Source: Prorocentrum cordatum
Taxonomy: Eukaryota > Sar > Dinophyceae > Prorocentrales > Prorocentraceae
Assembly (NCBI GenBank): GCA_963575745.1
Contig: CAUYUJ010012714.1
Span: 245,758 to 309,757 of the forward strand
Direction of reading: 5' to 3'
DNA: 64,000 nucleotides
The translations under genes were made by a program, and so were the position numbers. How positions within the stretch are numbered: position 1 is the first letter of the stretch; every line of letters starts with the position of its first letter. Of this stretch, positions 32,295-41,832 are shown in pieces. The notes beneath the pieces were generated by a model, which was given only the letters and a program-made list of their open reading frames with translations, was not told the origin of the DNA and ran no database searches.

Positions 32295-32685
32295 GGGAGG
32301 GGAGGAGACGGAGAGTAAAGCCGCGCAGCCGCTAGGCTCTAGAAAGGCCGCGTGCGCAACTGTTTGCAAGAAAACAATACGCGCAGTCTGGTCGACCACC
32401 AGACTGAAGGGCGAGATTATTCGCCGGCGAGTTTCCTCGCAAAACTTTTCCACGCACGCACAGGATAGCCCGTTGGATATACAAGGGCTATCGGCCCGGC
32501 TAGAGGTAAGCCAAACAGGCTATTCCCCTCCAGGCAAAAGGGTATTGAGGCAAAGAGCCTGAACCAATCTGAACAGGCTCGTTGCCAAGCGTGAAAAGTA
32601 TGGCTCGTTTCCGAGCAGATAGGAGGGCGCCTCTGCATTAGGCGCCCGTGCTGGCAAACTGGACCGCGGGGGCAACAAGGACAGA
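32295..32685 (-). other. 3' non-coding part of the copia-like element
   Basis: No open frame of note. It holds three of the short hairpins (32427, 32577 imperfect, 32603), a larger stem (gagcctg/caggctc around 32555-32579), and ggcgcc inverted copies near 32630-32645. It may be internal 3'UTR or the upstream part of a longer 3' LTR. Confidence 0.5.
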
Positions 32686-33135
32686 CTAAAACTGATTCGA
32701 CTTAGGTTTGTTTTTGTCCTCGGGGCCTCGAAAGGGAACAAACTGCTTCACGTCATACTTAAATGACTGAGTGCCTGACATCACTTCCAAAATCAGCTCC
32801 CGATCGATACTCCCCTTTGTATGCCCATCTGCGGTCATATCTCTAGTGTCACACCACTGTACGTTATGCACTATACCTATATCCATGAGCTCACGTATCC
32901 AGCTGATATGTCCCAGCAAAGTACGTTCCGTCGGTATCTGAAGGTCTTTGCTGGATCGCGATTTGTGTACAGACTCAGCGTCTATAGTAAGGGGTACTTT
33001 GATAGCTAGGCCTCCAACCTCGCGCATATCTCGTAGTTGTCGTGGAGTACGTGCTCCGGCCTTGAGCTCGTGGAGTGATGAACGTGGGATAACACTCATC
33101 AAGATTATGTGCAGCTGCAAGTGCCTCAGCGGCAT
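32686..33135 (-). pseudogene. Copia RNase H domain, frameshifted
   Basis: The frame carries TIDAESVHKS, TERTLLGHISWIREL and VQWCDTRDMTADGHTKGSID, matching the C-terminal RNase H of copia polyproteins, which removes RNA from the RNA-DNA hybrid. The N-terminal part lies in two other frames: DIHSDSG and GYGIRGPN (about 33150-33310) and SSYAAEALAAAHNLDE (about 33075-33130). At least two frameshifts separate it from the RT. Confidence 0.75.
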
Positions 33136-33310
33136 AGCTGGACCTCACCTGCAGTCGGTGTGATTTGCATAGTCCGTCGCATAGACGGATTTGCCTTGAT
33201 GCGAGTTTTCTCGCCGTAACACGTTAGGCCCACGAATGCCGTAGCCCTTAGTTTCATCGTCCTCCTCCCCGGTGAGTTTTCGATGCCCCGAATCACTGTG
33301 TATGTCTACT

Positions 33311-36300
33311 TCATTCGTCGGTTTTTATCCGAGGGAAGGTGATGCGTTTCGGGCTGCTGATCAGCTCTCGCTTCACAGCATTCAGTCGTCTGACTTGTAA
33401 GTTGGCGGGCTCTTGGATCTTCTGGAGAGAGACCACATGCACCATAAGCCAGACTTGAATAAGAAGACCATAGGCAAGAGCTCCTCGCAGGCTAACGAAC
33501 ATGTCGGTGATAAGTTTGGTAGCTGTGGCGTCTGCCGCTGCTCCCGTAAGTCCAGGATGTGTGATCGGACGTAGTTGTTTAATGTACTCGTCCTGGTCCA
33601 TGATCACATCCCCTTGGTCATTCTTCGCGTAGCGAACGGCGCAATTCGTGTAAGAATGTTTGTTGAGCTTGCATTTACCAAACACCTTTTCGACACGTTG
33701 TACATAGTCATATACGCTTTTCTCTATGCCTGTCATATTTATGTCGTCGACATGCTTTGCCGTTAACAAATCCTGACTGAAATCGAACTCAGGATCGTAG
33801 CTTGTCGGTGTAAGGCCTATAGCTCGTGTAGTCGTACGAAGCTTGAGGGAGAACGCCCCTGGGGCGTCCTTTGTACCCGTTCCTGGCTTGAGGCACCTGA
33901 GGCAGTGTCGGCTTTCATCGTAAGACGAGAAGCCTGGTAGTTTATGAAGCACCTGGGCACTTCCCGGTGGAAGGGCAAAGAAAACCATGCGGGTTTCCTC
34001 GCCGGTGGCATGAGCAAGTTCCTCATATGCCAGTCCTTTGAGGAACGCTTTGTCGATGCCCATAGATGCTAAGATCCATTCTGGATGGCATGCCGCCTCA
34101 CTTGCCAGAAGCCTCTGGGACTGTGCACGAGCAATTCCTGAGAAGGTTTCTACATCGAAAGCCTCCGTGTCCATGAATCCGCGGAGGACAAGTCTAAGAC
34201 GGACGGTTTTAACATTCTCGGTGCCCGCTTTCACAAACTTCCACTTGTATACATATCTGGATGTCATGATGTTAGAAGCTTTTGATAGGTCATACATCTC
34301 CAAGCATCGGTTGTCAAGCCAGATCTTGAGTTCGGTGTACAAGGCTTCACTGACCTCTTTAGGATGTGCTGCTACATCGGCTTTGGTGAGTAGGTCGTCT
34401 TCCTTGACTACCACAGCACGTTTAGCAGCCGATGGTACATATACCCTCAGCGTTGCGACCATGTCTGTTTCAAGCTGTGCAAACTGGGTCTGATCCAAAA
34501 CTATTTTTGACATTTCTGGCGTGAAACATAGCTCAACATAGGGACCAGGTTCATCACTATCAAGAGAATAACCCTCGTCAGGTGTAGTCGAGCAAAGAGA
34601 GACAAGACAGGGCTCTTGTAGTTCGGGCTCGTCTTCGAGCATCTCCGACACCACGGTATCTTCCTCATCCACAGATGCTGAGACCAAGACACATTGGTCG
34701 GGCAGCATGGTTGTTGGGACGCAGTAGGGATAGTCGTCGATAACCGTTGTGGGATGAAGGTCCATACGTAGCTCATCGTACCACTCCTCCATCATCATAG
34801 CCTCGATGTCGTGTTCTTCGCTTTCTTCGTAGATTGTAGACCGGCGACCTTCACTTGGCGATGAAACACCTGGGGTGTCTGGAGGAGGCCTGTCTCCAGG
34901 CTGGTCGTGTTCTCCAGACGTTGTGCCTAAGTGTTGATGCTTGGCAAGGTCGTCATGAAATCCTAAGGAAGGAACTTGTGACGTCTGGCACTGGATGAGT
35001 CTGGAATGAGTGGTACCAGTGATTTGAGAAATGTTCAGGCCGGTGCCTACACACTCATAATAGTGGAAGGCTGGGTTAACATCGTTGTCGTAGTGGATCA
35101 GTGTGGACCCGGTGGCGTACTTTACTGCAGGTAGATGGGACACGCTCTTGGCCAATCTCACGGCGACTACACGTTCAACTCGGAAATAATTTCGCACGAG
35201 ATACTGCAGTGCAAGGTGTACGCGCGGGTGAAACTTGCTGTCGTCGGAAAGATTGAGGTTTCCCTTGCAGTCAGAAATGTAGCCAAAGACTTCGGCAGGT
35301 TTCCCTGCACCAAGGTGTGCTACAAATGTAAGGACGGTTTGCTTGGCCACGTTGTCCATGCCAAGTTCCCTGGTTAGAAGGCATCCAATGTATAGCGCGT
35401 GGCGAGCACCAGGGTACATTACAACTGCCTCGCGCGATCCTGCCTTGACGACGACGCGTCCTCGTTCAGGCACGTTACGAATCACAGGAAACGGGCCATT
35501 CCAGCCTCCATGGTCGTCCTTAGTGGCTGTAGGTCGGTGATAATCGACCAAGTCCCCAGCTGAGTGCAGGCGAACAACATCTGGGGCCGTCTTAGCCCTG
35601 AGAGCACGATTTGTCTTAGCTACCGCCGTGGCTTGAGTTATTGCTTCCAGGCTAACTTCCCTCACACGGCGTTCGCGTTCGTGGCCTAACGTCTCGGGCC
35701 CCTTAGGGAAGTCAATGGTGTCGAGGTCAGGAAGAAAAGAGGGCTGTCGCCCAGTGTGTGCTTGGTGCGGCGATACTCCGTTGTAAAACGCGAAAGCGTT
35801 GGTGACGAAGATGCCTTCAGCCAATACTCTAGTAAATACAATGGGGAAGTCGTGTCTGTTCAACTCTTCCCCAATCATATGGAGAGTGCCCCTAAGAATG
35901 CCGTTGCGTGACTCGGTCGAGGTCGCGCGTTGGCCAGGCGCTCGGACACGAAGTGTCGCACCTTTGTTCGCCATCATGGCCGTGGCAGTTTCATTATTGA
36001 GGGCGCCTTCTCCATCTGGATACAAGACTTTGAAGGGTCCACGATAGGCGATCCAGCAGTAGTGGTAGGCGTCGAGTATAGTGTCACGTTCTCTATCAGG
36101 AATTTCTTGGCCTGCTGCCAGGCGGATACATCGGTCCATGATATGAAATATGGTCCGTTTCTTGTAAAACATGAGATCCACTTCGCCTTCGTCAAGCCAA
36201 TTTCCAGAAAGGCTTACGGAAGGTAGCGTAGAATTACCTGGACGTCCCCATGCTCTACATTCCCGACATGTGTCACACATTTCTCTGATCATATTTAATC

Positions 36301-36340
36301 GAACGCTATCCAGTCCCACTTTATCTAGGATCAGCCTCAT
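33311..36340 (-). CDS. Copia integrase and reverse transcriptase
   Basis: The frame encodes 1009 residues. The integrase has CDTC (22-25) of the zinc domain, then acidic residues in VDLMFY (D55), YPDGEG (D109) and TESRNG (E143), a D,D-33-E arrangement for joining cDNA to target DNA. The RT starts near residue 640 (YVYKWKFVKAGT), continues MGIDKAFLKGL and has HVDD (about 863-866) at the YVDD position. An acidic linker (about 440-620) separates them. The histidines of the integrase zinc motif lie upstream, across the stop at 36362. The frame ends at 33311 by a frameshift just before RNase H. Confidence 0.85.
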   Translation of the reverse strand: MRLILDKVGLDSVRLNMIREMCDTCRECRAWGRPGNSTLPSVSLSGNWLDEGEVDLMFYKKRTIFHIMDRCIRLAAGQEIPDRERDTILDAYHYCWIAYRGPFKVLYPDGEGALNNETATAMMANKGATLRVRAPGQRATSTESRNGILRGTLHMIGEELNRHDFPIVFTRVLAEGIFVTNAFAFYNGVSPHQAHTGRQPSFLPDLDTIDFPKGPETLGHERERRVREVSLEAITQATAVAKTNRALRAKTAPDVVRLHSAGDLVDYHRPTATKDDHGGWNGPFPVIRNVPERGRVVVKAGSREAVVMYPGARHALYIGCLLTRELGMDNVAKQTVLTFVAHLGAGKPAEVFGYISDCKGNLNLSDDSKFHPRVHLALQYLVRNYFRVERVVAVRLAKSVSHLPAVKYATGSTLIHYDNDVNPAFHYYECVGTGLNISQITGTTHSRLIQCQTSQVPSLGFHDDLAKHQHLGTTSGEHDQPGDRPPPDTPGVSSPSEGRRSTIYEESEEHDIEAMMMEEWYDELRMDLHPTTVIDDYPYCVPTTMLPDQCVLVSASVDEEDTVVSEMLEDEPELQEPCLVSLCSTTPDEGYSLDSDEPGPYVELCFTPEMSKIVLDQTQFAQLETDMVATLRVYVPSAAKRAVVVKEDDLLTKADVAAHPKEVSEALYTELKIWLDNRCLEMYDLSKASNIMTSRYVYKWKFVKAGTENVKTVRLRLVLRGFMDTEAFDVETFSGIARAQSQRLLASEAACHPEWILASMGIDKAFLKGLAYEELAHATGEETRMVFFALPPGSAQVLHKLPGFSSYDESRHCLRCLKPGTGTKDAPGAFSLKLRTTTRAIGLTPTSYDPEFDFSQDLLTAKHVDDINMTGIEKSVYDYVQRVEKVFGKCKLNKHSYTNCAVRYAKNDQGDVIMDQDEYIKQLRPITHPGLTGAAADATATKLITDMFVSLRGALAYGLLIQVWLMVHVVSLQKIQEPANLQVRRLNAVKRELISSPKRITFPRIKTDE

Positions 36341-36361
36341 CTTGGGTTCCTTTGCGTGATA

Positions 36362-37435
36362 TCACCGTAAATGCAGTTTGCGGAGCTCCTTTTTGACTAC
36401 GTGAAGTTCGTGACTACGGAGGTTTTGCAGACTGTGTCGGATGTCAAATCTCGTCCAGTCGGGCAGCCGTGGAGCCCCCGAGCCGGTTGAGGCAAGAGGG
36501 TTCCTCGTAGCTCTCCGCAGTCGGTCTCCTTCATCAACTGCATCCGGTGGTGGAGGTGCGCCTTGTAGGCGACCACGGCGGGCCGCTACTTGTGGCGGCT
36601 CGCCCGAAGACGCGGAGGGCGTGCTTCCACGCTCAGGCGCGTCTCGCAGCGTCGTAACTGCTGGCGCCAGATGTAGGATCAGCGTTCCCAGGGCTCGTGG
36701 TCGTGGTGGCAGGGCGCGAGCGCCCTGACGGCCACCCGATGCCGAAGCTTGGCCCTCCCCAGGCTTGGGTAAGGGTTTCCACCAAGCTGGCACATTGCGG
36801 CCCTCGGGATCGTGATCATCTGGGAGTTTGAACGGCTCGGCAAAGCGGCATTTGCCGGGCTCAGTGACGAGGTGGTTCTTAACACCCTTGCTTCTCGTAA
36901 GATCCCATTGGCATGCGGGGCATGGCCAGTATACAGAGATAGAGTCATGATACTTACACTGTGTAGGATCTCTGTTGTGGCTGGGACTGTCCTTTCGGAC
37001 ATTGTCGATGCATGCTGGGCATGTAGCCACTTTTGGTATGATGCGATCGCCGATGCGTCTCATACCCTCTCCTGGTTCAGCTTGATCAGGGAGGTCAGCA
37101 GGATAAGCATGCGCAGGTTGTGTAGGCGCGTCTCCGCGCGCGTTGTCGATGGCTTTCGCCAGATAGACGGCTTCAACAAAGGCAGACTGCAGTCGTCGAG
37201 TGTATTTTTGTGCCAGTGAAAGCTCCCTGTTGCACGGTTGTGCATGCACATGCTGACCGTTGCGCTTGAGTCGCTCAAAGGGTTTAAGAATTGCCTCGTC
37301 GTTGCTGGTGATATTTGTCGGCTTCTTGATCTTGTCACCAACCGTATCTTTAAGTCCCGTCGCACATTGGTCGACGCGTACGGTCGTGATATGTGATCGG
37401 CCGGCAAGTTCTTTCCATGGGGGAATATCATCCAC
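36362..37435 (-). CDS. Polyprotein segment before integrase, with two CPAC zinc-like motifs
   Basis: This frame is in phase with the integrase frame; only a TGA (36362-36364) separates ELRKLHLR from YHAKEPKMRLIL, so the stop falls inside the integrase zinc domain. The middle carries two similar Cys/His clusters: CPAC-x11-H-x6-C (CPACIDNVRKDSPSHNRD) and CPAC followed by NHLVTEPGKC. They look like a duplicated zinc-binding module. KKPTNITSNDEAILKPFERL near residue 37 may be a pre-integrase motif of this lineage. The tail (about 220-330) is Pro/Arg-rich. Upstream the frame is lost near 37.45-37.75 kb. Confidence 0.6.
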   Translation of the reverse strand: MDDIPPWKELAGRSHITTVRVDQCATGLKDTVGDKIKKPTNITSNDEAILKPFERLKRNGQHVHAQPCNRELSLAQKYTRRLQSAFVEAVYLAKAIDNARGDAPTQPAHAYPADLPDQAEPGEGMRRIGDRIIPKVATCPACIDNVRKDSPSHNRDPTQCKYHDSISVYWPCPACQWDLTRSKGVKNHLVTEPGKCRFAEPFKLPDDHDPEGRNVPAWWKPLPKPGEGQASASGGRQGARALPPRPRALGTLILHLAPAVTTLRDAPERGSTPSASSGEPPQVAARRGRLQGAPPPPDAVDEGDRLRRATRNPLASTGSGAPRLPDWTRFDIRHSLQNLRSHELHVVKKELRKLHLR

Positions 37436-37758
37436 CCATGTTCCTGTGGGTTGTTCGGATATAAACCACCTCCGTGCGTTATCTTGAGTAACAGCTATTT
37501 TGCCACAATATGTTGTGTGGCAAATCTTCTTTATAATGCTATTCCCAAGTGTTATAGTTGGCTTTGTAGTTGTAGTAGGATGGTGGTCCTGTGGTGCGGC
37601 AGTTGGGCTGTAGCATGGCTACTCGTACGTGGCATACTGCGAAGTAATGGTCTACAGCTCGCTGCACCGAAGGATCTCCCAGGTCGACACATGTGGTCTT
37701 GTCTAAGTTGCCTCCTGAGGAGAGACCCCTTGAGAAGGCAAGCTCTGAAATGCCGACC

Positions 37759-38478
37759 TCACCTCCACAAAGCTCCAACATATCCACGCAATTGCTGTGA
37801 CCATAGCATAGAGTGGCCATTATGCAATATGTCCGCGTGCGTGTCGGGCATAGATGTGGGGAGGGTAAGGAACAGGTCATCTTCCTCGTCTGAGCTAATC
37901 AGCTCGACAGGGACGTCAGTGCTCCAGGTCGCCATAAGATCCTGTCCGAGTCCTGACAAGTCGTCACCGCAATCATCGTTTCCATCTTCAACGTGCTTTT
38001 TGATGCGGCGAGGCTTGATGCCTGCCTCCTTTTCGGCTTTGAGCCTTTCCTTCTGTTTGATACGCGACTCCGTAGGTAAGACTTGCTCGTCCTGTTCACC
38101 GGTCTGTGTGCCCATCGTCGTTGATGAGTGGGTACCTGCATCAATCGCCAGAGTCGGGAGGGGAGAAGGACAATCATCTATGATGACGCGTCTAGGTTTC
38201 TGTGGTGATTGAGTAGGCTCGTTTCCGAGCATGACCGCTTCCTCGGGCTGCCAGTACATCCGTGTACTGATGTTGGCAACCCCTGCAGGTAGTGGTGCCT
38301 GCCAATCATATCCCGTTGGTTGATCGGCTACTGCGATATCCTGAATAACCGCGTTGGTATCCAGGATAATCGTTACACGTCGGATGACATCAGACCATGT
38401 CGGTCCTCCTTTGTTGGTCGTCACATAATGATGTATGTTGTGATCCGTACGTGTGTAGGTATTCAAGTATGTAGGCAC
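37759..38478 (-). CDS. Polyprotein segment of unknown function
   Basis: About 240 residues, in phase with the segment upstream and separated from it only by TGA at 38500-38502. The first 90 residues (TYLNTYTRTDHNIHHYVTT, TWSDVIRRVTIILD) look globular. Residues 100-210 are charged and low-complexity with a basic coiled stretch (RIKQKERLKAEKEAGIK) and an acidic one (SSDEEDD). Two short hairpins fall here (38217, 38475). No family recognised. Confidence 0.55.
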   Translation of the reverse strand: MPTYLNTYTRTDHNIHHYVTTNKGGPTWSDVIRRVTIILDTNAVIQDIAVADQPTGYDWQAPLPAGVANISTRMYWQPEEAVMLGNEPTQSPQKPRRVIIDDCPSPLPTLAIDAGTHSSTTMGTQTGEQDEQVLPTESRIKQKERLKAEKEAGIKPRRIKKHVEDGNDDCGDDLSGLGQDLMATWSTDVPVELISSDEEDDLFLTLPTSMPDTHADILHNGHSMLWSQQLRGYVGALWR

Positions 38479-38499
38479 GTTTCCGTGCGTAGTGTTGCT

Positions 38500-39111
38500 T
38501 CACAGGATTCTATCGTTGAGGTGACGGATAAGTGTGATGCGCGTCTGGGCCCTCCATTCAGCATGTCGTACCGCTTGCCCGTACCAATCCAAGACGTGCT
38601 GTGGTATCGCCAGTTTGCACGTACATGCCCACAACTTAGAGCTGATCGGTATCGATGTGGCTGCCTGCATATAGGTGCCACTCGGTGTATTGTCTTGCGT
38701 ATTAAACCTAATACCGACATGACATAACCGCATCCGTACTACCGTCAACTTAAGACCTTCCAGAGTATCACGTATTGAAGATAACTTCCAAACGTATCCT
38801 GGGGGGGCAAACGCTATAATTTTCATACGGAACTTCTTGGCTTTCGCCAGAAGGTTCTGACTGCGCGACCAGTGTGGGGCTATTCTTTTACCTGGAGTTC
38901 GTACGTACCAGTCACCCGGGATACTAACCCATATTAGAGCATAGTCCCCACTGATCACCGCACCCAGATATTCTGTGCCCACAGCTGTCATGAGCTCATT
39001 GTGGGAAATACGATCACAGGTGTATCCTCGGGTGCGGAGGTCAGCGCAAGCCTCTCTCGCATCTTCGATAACGAAAGCTCTTTTACTATGGCAGGTTGCC
39101 CCGCTGTCCAT
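38500..39111 (-). CDS. Polyprotein segment of unknown function
   Basis: About 203 residues starting MDSGATCHSKRAFVIEDA, in phase with the protease frame upstream (TGA at 39175) and the segment downstream (TGA at 38500). It contains WVSIPGDWYVRTPGKRIAPH, APPGYVWKLSSIRDTLEGLK and VVRMRLCHVGIRF. These look conserved and globular, with an alternating strand/helix pattern. DSGATCH resembles a protease active site, but the real protease lies upstream, so I treat this as coincidence or a degraded second copy. Confidence 0.55.
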   Translation of the reverse strand: MDSGATCHSKRAFVIEDAREACADLRTRGYTCDRISHNELMTAVGTEYLGAVISGDYALIWVSIPGDWYVRTPGKRIAPHWSRSQNLLAKAKKFRMKIIAFAPPGYVWKLSSIRDTLEGLKLTVVRMRLCHVGIRFNTQDNTPSGTYMQAATSIPISSKLWACTCKLAIPQHVLDWYGQAVRHAEWRAQTRITLIRHLNDRIL

Positions 39112-39174
39112 GTTACCCCCCGGCCTCTCGGCTATCAGGCAAGGCGACGAGGGGGCAGCGTCGCCCTGCCATCT

Positions 39175-41694
39175 TCAAGATAAAGAAGATGCGCCTGTAA
39201 CATCTGCCAGCATCTGAGCTTCCCTCAAATGCTGGAGCTCTGCACTGCAGCGCGCGGTAGCCTCAGAGGCGGATTGCTCCGCGAACGTGGCCAGCATGGA
39301 TGGATTATCTACCAGCTGCTTCAATAGGCCTTTCGACCTTGCGTCGTTGACCGTCTGCAGCTCATGGTTCGTGTATCCCATCACTATCTTCCGGCGTGAC
39401 CGTGCAGCATCCTTGGGTGCAAGTCCGCCATGCTGGGCCAGTGTCCTGGCTACGAAGCAATCGAACGTCTCCAGATCGTCGATGCTGTCGCCTCTCATCG
39501 TCGCCTTGGCGAGTATCGCGAGCAACCCTTGAGGCAGGTTTCCCTGCAGTTGTTGGCGCTCTTGCGCGGGGGATGGCTCGCCTGTCAGCACCGTCTGGAA
39601 CAATGTTGTACTTGTACTCGAGGCGGGTTGCCCCGCGGCTCCAAATCGATCACACCTGATTGACAGATGTCCTGATGGCAGCTTCGTTGTCGGCATGATC
39701 TTGGAGCCCTCGGGGAGTTCCATCTTGACCTGTCCCTTCCCAGGGAATATCAGCTTCTCCTGGCCTCGTTCGAGCACGATAATAGCGCGCTTGTCCTGCG
39801 TACCATCGAGACCCAGGATAGCTGGCAGGTCCTTGCCGCAGCTTGACACAATATTAGTCTTGTACGAGTCGAGCTGGGTCGAGCCTTGGTACTCGCAGGC
39901 AATGCTGAAGGTACCCGCGGTATCAGCTGGGGCCGACCCCTCGCCTACCCCGTTGATGTTCAATCGAGAACGAGGTTCAAACGTACAAGGGCGATTATGT
40001 GCCTCAGCAGCCTGGACGAATTTGCGGCTCGTATTTTCTCCCACTATATTGATCTTCGAGCCCACGTCTATGAGGATCGAATTTCCACCGTCCTCAAGCA
40101 ACGTCTTACTCGGCTGCTTTATGTGCACTGTCTCTGACATGCCGGCTGCGCTGTCTGGCGGGTTTCCCCGCATCTCGGTCGTACCTCTTGGCGGGTTTCC
40201 CCGCGTCGTGCTGACACCTGGCCTTCCTGCGGCCATACGTGCCAGGCCGATGTACTGGAAGTGCGACACGTCCTGGGCTTGAGCGCCCTGCTCCTCTCGC
40301 CAGTTAGCGTACTCACCGCGTATGCTCGTGCACTGTTCACGGGTAGTGCGCCGCGTCAGCGTCAGATACGGAAGGGCGATGTCCTGGAATCCCTCATTTG
40401 TAAGGTGATCCCTGTGCTGCAACCACTCGTCGAACTCAGCGTTCGTTGCTGAGAGTTCGACGGCCCTGACTGCTGTTGCCGCTGTCGCCACTGAAGAGTC
40501 TGAGAGGTCAAACGACTCGCTCTCAGGATTATCGGCGTCCAGCATGAACGTGGTGTGCGCATTGTCCATCTGGGTCTGCAAGTGGCGAACACGCAGTTCT
40601 CGCAGCTGTTCAGGGTCCAGTGGCAGCTCGGCCCCACCTCCACTCTGGGGTGACATCGGAGGAGCCACCTGCCCGACTCCTGGCTCGTAATGAGTCGGAA
40701 GAATCGGCACAGGTGGGGTATTAGGCAGGTTTCCCTGCTGAGGCGCCGTCATCGGAATAAGCTGGTCGAAGTATCCCGTCTCCATCGGCGTCCTCACCTC
40801 CTCGGGCGGGTTTCCCCGCTGCTGGGACTGTGCTGTCTGCCTGTCTAGCATGCTGGCTGTCATTTCCTCCACCATGCTCCTCAACTCTCGCAGCTCCCTC
40901 GCCGCCTGTTCGGGGGCCTGAGTGACGGAGCCGGTCCATGGGAACGATGACGCCATGACGCCTGGCGCTCGGCAGATAGCACATACTGGTTGCTGAGGAT
41001 CTCCTTCTCGCTGATTCGCAACATGGCCCACCACGTTCGAGTTCCAGCACTCCTCGTGCAACAGATGGGTGCACCTCAAGCGGTAGATGCTCTCCCTCGG
41101 CAGAAACTCCCCGAGACATACCGCGCAGGTGTCTTCCATCCCAGTATAGATTTCCACGTCTGCCGCCCTGGGGTACACCCGCCGCTGCCGCTCCAGGACT
41201 GTTTCGGAGCCCAGGAGAGCAGCTGGAGGATCTCCTGCGGGGGCCAGTACCTCCGGCGCTACGGCAACCACTGCTGGAGGAGCTGCCGCTGTGGAGGCTG
41301 CGGGCGACACGGCTGGCGAGTTTCCTCGCATGGGTGAGCCTCTGTTCCTCGCGACTTCAAGCGCGGCTGCGCGTGCTTGGTCACGTGCACTCTGCACCGC
41401 CTGCCTGCGCCTAAAACGCGCCTGTTGAGTGTGGTACGTCTGCCTGATGTAGTCTGGCACTCCCCTACTGCCTGATGGTATCGAATGGGCAGTAGACTGG
41501 ACGGCCACCTCTGGCGTCGTCGGTGCAGGCATGAAAGCCATGTGCGGGTACATGGACTGATCACTGCAGCGCACATTCGTGAGGCTATGAAACTGATCCG
41601 CAGTCTCGCGAACAAATCTGCTCGGGACTCTAGACGCGTCTGGGTACAGTGGCGGATCCATTGGAGCTGGTGCTGGCCTCTGACCCTGAGCCAT
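39175..41694 (-). CDS. Polyprotein segment: RING-H2 finger and retropepsin-like protease
   Basis: 839 residues. A RING-H2 pattern lies near residues 185-245: DTCAVCLGEF, then CTHLLHEEC, then CAIC, giving C-C...C-H-H-C...C-C ligands of an E3 ubiquitin ligase fold. The protease lies near 540-700: SILIDVGSKINIVGENT supplies a D-x-G active site (DVG instead of the usual DTG/DSG) and LPAILGLDGTQDKRAII the second hydrophobic-Gly motif. The linkers are Pro/Gln-rich and carry seven short hairpins. A protease is expected between Gag and integrase; a RING finger is not standard for copia elements. Same frame as the upstream segment. Confidence 0.75.
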   Translation of the reverse strand: MAQGQRPAPAPMDPPLYPDASRVPSRFVRETADQFHSLTNVRCSDQSMYPHMAFMPAPTTPEVAVQSTAHSIPSGSRGVPDYIRQTYHTQQARFRRRQAVQSARDQARAAALEVARNRGSPMRGNSPAVSPAASTAAAPPAVVAVAPEVLAPAGDPPAALLGSETVLERQRRVYPRAADVEIYTGMEDTCAVCLGEFLPRESIYRLRCTHLLHEECWNSNVVGHVANQREGDPQQPVCAICRAPGVMASSFPWTGSVTQAPEQAARELRELRSMVEEMTASMLDRQTAQSQQRGNPPEEVRTPMETGYFDQLIPMTAPQQGNLPNTPPVPILPTHYEPGVGQVAPPMSPQSGGGAELPLDPEQLRELRVRHLQTQMDNAHTTFMLDADNPESESFDLSDSSVATAATAVRAVELSATNAEFDEWLQHRDHLTNEGFQDIALPYLTLTRRTTREQCTSIRGEYANWREEQGAQAQDVSHFQYIGLARMAAGRPGVSTTRGNPPRGTTEMRGNPPDSAAGMSETVHIKQPSKTLLEDGGNSILIDVGSKINIVGENTSRKFVQAAEAHNRPCTFEPRSRLNINGVGEGSAPADTAGTFSIACEYQGSTQLDSYKTNIVSSCGKDLPAILGLDGTQDKRAIIVLERGQEKLIFPGKGQVKMELPEGSKIMPTTKLPSGHLSIRCDRFGAAGQPASSTSTTLFQTVLTGEPSPAQERQQLQGNLPQGLLAILAKATMRGDSIDDLETFDCFVARTLAQHGGLAPKDAARSRRKIVMGYTNHELQTVNDARSKGLLKQLVDNPSMLATFAEQSASEATARCSAELQHLREAQMLADVTGASSLS

Positions 41695-41832
41695 GCTCGG
41701 ATGAGCATTGAAGGTCGGGATAAAGGCTCGTTGCCGAGCAGGGTCAAGTGGATTCTGACCCTCTGGCTCCCAGGACCAGGCTGGCCTCCACCTCTGACCG
41801 CTCGGGTGGGGCAGGTTGTGACTCTGCGCCTC

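Noticed and set aside
33225-33250. CCGTAGCC at 33237 as a spliced-leader relic
   Set aside because: Only the first eight bases match, and the strand is opposite to the element's coding frame.
34631-34644. GCTCG-TCTT-CGAGC as a member of the hairpin family
   Set aside because: The stem fits, but the coding-strand loop is AAGA, not GNRA. Left out of the count.
38500-39111. MDSGATCH as the retroelement protease active site
   Set aside because: A better protease with both motifs is upstream at about 39.6-40.1 kb; the sequence after DSGATCH lacks the second motif.
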